Source: JAPOVO01 sp026708165 (GTDB lineage Bacteria; Chloroflexota; UBA11872; VXNJ01). From it: 64,000 nt of DNA. The stretch lies in the NCBI GenBank assembly GCA_965208775.1, contig OZ242360.1, positions 3,162,001 through 3,226,000 on the forward strand, read 5' to 3'. A program made the translations under genes and the position numbers. Below are positions 61,605 through 64,000 of this stretch, piece by piece. Each line of letters opens with the position of its first letter. Position 1 is the stretch's first letter. The notes under the pieces are model-generated. The model made no database searches. It had not been told where the DNA came from and saw only the letters and a list, made by a program, of their open reading frames with translations.

Positions 61605-62522
61605 TTAGCGTCCGGTCAAGCCCGTCAGCGCGATTCCTCGGATGAAATAACGCTGCGCCGAGAAGAACAATATCAGCACTGGCAAGAGCATAACCACCGC
61701 CGCAGCCATCATCAGGTTCCAGCGGCCAACGTTTCCATAAGTCTCGGAGAACATGAAGAACCGTAGTCCGAGCGCCAGTGTGCGCCACGTCTCGGCATGA
61801 AGGAATATGAGCGGGTGGAGGAAGTCGTTCCAGTGATGGATGAACGAGAATATGCCCGTAGCCGCCAGCGCCGGCTTCGCCAGCGGCAGGATGATCTGCC
61901 AGTAGATGCGCAGATGTGACGCGCCGTCGACCAAGGCGGCTTCGTCCAGCTCGAGCGGCAGCTGCAACATGAACTGCCGCATCAGGAAAACGTAGAACGC
62001 ACCGCCGAACGCGCCGCCGCCGAACCACCACGGGACTATCAACGGCATGGGCGTGTCGATCCAGTTCAGGTGGTGGAACAGGATGAACGTCGGAACGAGG
62101 ACGACGATGCCCGGCAGCATCAACGTCGCGACCAGGATTCCGAACAACAGGTCGCGCCCAAAGAACTGCAAGCGGGCGAACCCGAATGCGACTATCGAAC
62201 AGGAGAGGATCGTCCCGAGCGTCGCCAGCCCCGCAACCAAGAAGCTGTTGATCGTGTACAGGTGGATGCTCGACTCGCCCCATACGTCGATGTAATTGCT
62301 CCATACGACCGGCACCGGTATCCATTCGGGCGGGAAGACGAACTCACGCCCATAGGGCTTGAGCGAGGTCGAGATCATCCAGAACATCGGCAGCGAGGAT
62401 ATGGCCCCGATCAAGATCAGCACGACATAGGTAAGCGCAACCGTAAGCCCGCCCCGCACTCGGTATGCGGTCGAGCGGCGTACCGTGGTCGTAATCAGCT
62501 CGGAGCTTGCGCGAACGGTCAC
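61605..62522 (-). CDS. Sugar ABC transporter permease, MalG type
   Basis: A 305-residue six-segment permease, the intact twin of the orphan at 58629-59549. EAA loop ELDEAALVDGASHLRIYWQIILPLAKP, C-terminus RYFIRGIALTGLTGR. GTG 62522 overlaps the MalF stop by 4 bp (GTGA), which selects this start over an upstream in-frame codon at 62549. No ATPase follows. Confidence 0.92.
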   Translation of the reverse strand: MTVRASSELITTTVRRSTAYRVRGGLTVALTYVVLILIGAISSLPMFWMISTSLKPYGREFVFPPEWIPVPVVWSNYIDVWGESSIHLYTINSFLVAGLATLGTILSCSIVAFGFARLQFFGRDLLFGILVATLMLPGIVVLVPTFILFHHLNWIDTPMPLIVPWWFGGGAFGGAFYVFLMRQFMLQLPLELDEAALVDGASHLRIYWQIILPLAKPALAATGIFSFIHHWNDFLHPLIFLHAETWRTLALGLRFFMFSETYGNVGRWNLMMAAAVVMLLPVLILFFSAQRYFIRGIALTGLTGR

Positions 62523-63442
62523 GCTCCCGCCCCCTCGTAGTAGACCCATCTACGGCTGCCCGCGAAGTTGATGGCGGTAAAGATCAGAATGATTCCAAGA
62601 AGGACCCACCCCAGCGCCGACGCGTAGCCCATCCGGAAATTCTCGAAAGCGTGCCTGTAGAGCCAGAGCACGTAGAACAGGGTGGCGTGCTTGGGGCCTC
62701 CGTCCGTCGCGATATAAGCCGAAGTGAAGACCTGGAAGGACCCGATAATCCCGATCACAAGATTGAAGAATATGACCGGGCTGAGCATTGGCACCGTGAC
62801 GTGCCAAAACCGGCGGAGGACGCCCGCGCCGTCAATGGAGGCAGCCTCCTGCAATGCCGTAGGCACTGCCTGGAGACCCGCAAGGAAGATGACCATCTGG
62901 GCGCCGACGTGCCACAGGCTCATGATGACGAAGGCCGGTTTAGCCATTGTGGGATTAGCCAGCCATCCCAGCTTCGGAAGACCGAACCAACCCAGGATGG
63001 CATTGAAGACCCCGAACTCGGGGTTGTACATGTATACGAACAGGATCACGCTGGCGACCTGGGGGACGACGGTCGGGAGGTAGAAGGTCGTTCGAAAGAG
63101 ATTGATTCCGCGCAGCTTGAGATTGAGCAGCAGCGCCATTCCGAGCGCCAGGGCGAGCTGCAAGGGAACCGAGATGAACGTGAAGTAAGCCGTATTGCCG
63201 AGCGCGGTGTAGAACAGCCGGTCGCCGGCCATCTTCGTAAAGTTGCGGGAACCGACGAATTCCGGCGCGCTCAGCAGATCGTAGTCCGTGAACGCCAGAA
63301 ACGCCGAGTAGAAGACCGGGTAAGCGCTGAAGACGAGGAAACCAACGATCCAGGGGCTTATGAAGGCGTAACCGCGCAGGTGCTGACGCCAGCGAATGCG
63401 TTCGCGCCGCCGGGGTTGATTCAAAGCTCTAGCGGTGGCCAT
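62519..63442 (-). CDS. Sugar ABC transporter permease, MalF type
   Basis: A 307-residue MalF/UgpA-class permease: LRGYAFISPWIVGFLVFSAYPV near the N-terminus, the EAA loop QEAASIDGAGVLRRFWHVTVPMLSP (about 211-235) and the end SRRWVYYEGAGA. It lies 281 bp downstream of the partial binding-protein gene, with a strong hairpin in between. Confidence 0.92.
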   Translation of the reverse strand: MATARALNQPRRRERIRWRQHLRGYAFISPWIVGFLVFSAYPVFYSAFLAFTDYDLLSAPEFVGSRNFTKMAGDRLFYTALGNTAYFTFISVPLQLALALGMALLLNLKLRGINLFRTTFYLPTVVPQVASVILFVYMYNPEFGVFNAILGWFGLPKLGWLANPTMAKPAFVIMSLWHVGAQMVIFLAGLQAVPTALQEAASIDGAGVLRRFWHVTVPMLSPVIFFNLVIGIIGSFQVFTSAYIATDGGPKHATLFYVLWLYRHAFENFRMGYASALGWVLLGIILIFTAINFAGSRRWVYYEGAGA

Positions 63443-63663
63443 TACTCGCTCCCCATCGTCCGACCCGTGTCACAACTGCCGTCGGAGTTTTGCTCGCGGC
63501 TGGTCCGCCACCGTCAACCATTACTCAGCCCGTTCCGCGCGATCCGTCGACGCGCGAAGGGCGCCGCAGCGATAAAGCTCATCGCATGTCAAAGCAAATG
63601 CTCCGATTCGCGCCATTGCCGTAGTCTCCCATTCCGAATCCAGCACTAACCACCCGCCCGGCG

Positions 63664-63686
63664 GGCCGGTCGGCTGCCGACCGGCC
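63664..63686 (-). other. Strong hairpin between binding-protein and permease genes
   Basis: GGCCGGTCGG (63664-63673) pairs with CCGACCGGCC (63677-63686) around CTG, a perfect 10-bp GC-rich stem with no T tail. At this point in a binding-protein/MalF operon such stems commonly protect the upstream mRNA and lower permease expression. Confidence 0.55.
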
Positions 63687-63723
63687 GGACGAGCGTTAGC
63701 GCGTTAGACCGGTTGCGCCTGCC

Positions 63724-64000
63724 TTAGACGCCTTCCTGGAGAATCTCGTTGATGTTCGGGACGATGGCGTCGAACGCCTCCTTGGCGGTCTTGTCGCCAA
63801 GCACCAATTCGTCGTAGGCGGCCAGCACATAGTCCTTGTTGATCTCCGAGTAGCGCGGCGGGTGGATCATGCCTCGGACCTGCTTGGCGGCGAGCGCGTG
63901 CACCTCGGGGTCATCCCAATCGGCTACCGCGTTGAGCCAAACGTCGCTGGTCGACAGCGACTTCAGGGTCGGGGCGGTGAACTTGACCGCGATCAGCTCC
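63724..64000 (-). CDS. ABC transporter solute-binding protein (C-terminus only, cut by window)
   Basis: The last 91 residues of a family 1 binding protein: LKSLSTSDVWLNAVADWDDPEVHALAAKQ, HPPRYSEINKDYVLAAYDELVLGDKTAKEAFDAI and the end NEILQEGV, the typical closing helices of these proteins. The N-terminus lies beyond 64000. It is the first gene of the operon with the MalF and MalG genes downstream. Confidence 0.8.
   Translation of the reverse strand, partial: ELIAVKFTAPTLKSLSTSDVWLNAVADWDDPEVHALAAKQVRGMIHPPRYSEINKDYVLAAYDELVLGDKTAKEAFDAIVPNINEILQEGV

Noticed and set aside
1..64000. CRISPR array, rRNA, insertion sequence or prophage
   Set aside because: No regularly spaced direct repeats, rRNA segments, transposase, integrase or phage structural genes were seen.

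Overview
This window looks like a chromosomal segment, probably from a metagenome-assembled genome, of a Chloroflexota bacterium close to SAR202/Dehalococcoidia or to sponge-associated lineages. That placement is inferred from several traits. Solute-binding lipoproteins carry RR leaders, a lipobox Cys and long Val/Glu/Lys stalks with a KEVPVEKVVT core. Sulfatases, phytanoyl-CoA dioxygenases, enolase-superfamily enzymes and sugar ABC permeases without ATPases are frequent. A corrinoid-salvage locus resembles those of Dehalococcoidia. TTG and GTG starts are common. No rRNA, insertion sequence, phage or CRISPR array was seen.

Layout. 1-6.9 kb: a cut-off RfaE-like sugar kinase, a TIM-barrel sugar isomerase/epimerase, an M16 peptidase, a TPR protein, a roadblock/LC7 protein, nucleoside diphosphate kinase, and a nucleobase permease with an unusual soluble tail. 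6.9-17.6 kb: a citric-acid-cycle block with aconitase (minus strand) divergent from isocitrate dehydrogenase, sucC, sucD, an SdhA/SdhB-like pair, malate dehydrogenase and fumarase. The SdhAB-like pair lacks the FAD-linking His, two substrate-binding residues and two of the three [3Fe-4S] ligands. It is the most unusual element here. 17.7-27.9 kb: a carbohydrate and sulfate-ester utilisation region. One minus-strand operon holds a 3-hydroxyisobutyrate dehydrogenase-like enzyme, two unrecognised proteins, a binding protein, two permeases and a sulfatase. Facing it are a frameshifted sulfatase and an enolase-superfamily dehydratase. 28-30.4 kb: tRNA-Arg(TCT) followed by a GC-rich phnW-phnX pair for 2-aminoethylphosphonate degradation, possibly acquired. 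30.5-37.1 kb: an arylsulfotransferase-like protein, a phytanoyl-CoA dioxygenase family protein, an alpha/alpha-toroid protein and a second sugar transporter. 37.1-43.1 kb: an Opp/Dpp-type transporter with a fused double ATPase behind a palindromic operator candidate. 43.2-44.8 kb: a third sulfatase.

44.87-56.6 kb: a corrinoid locus. A promoter and a cobalamin riboswitch with an intrinsic terminator precede btuC-btuF-btuD-cobO-cobT-cobS-cobC-cobU. A convergent minus-strand operon carries cbiB-cobD-cobQ-pduX. No corrin-ring genes are present, so the locus fits uptake, adenosylation, amidation, aminopropanol-arm synthesis and lower-ligand attachment. cobO carries a frameshift.

56.6-64 kb: a GNAT protein, a nitrilase-family amidohydrolase, an orphan MalG-type permease that is a close duplicate of the one at 61.6 kb, a repeat-rich gap holding the 3' remnant of the orphan's lost partner, a second phytanoyl-CoA dioxygenase family protein, and an intact MalG-MalF pair following a binding-protein gene cut by the window end.

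All calls come from reading the sequence by eye. No database search was run.
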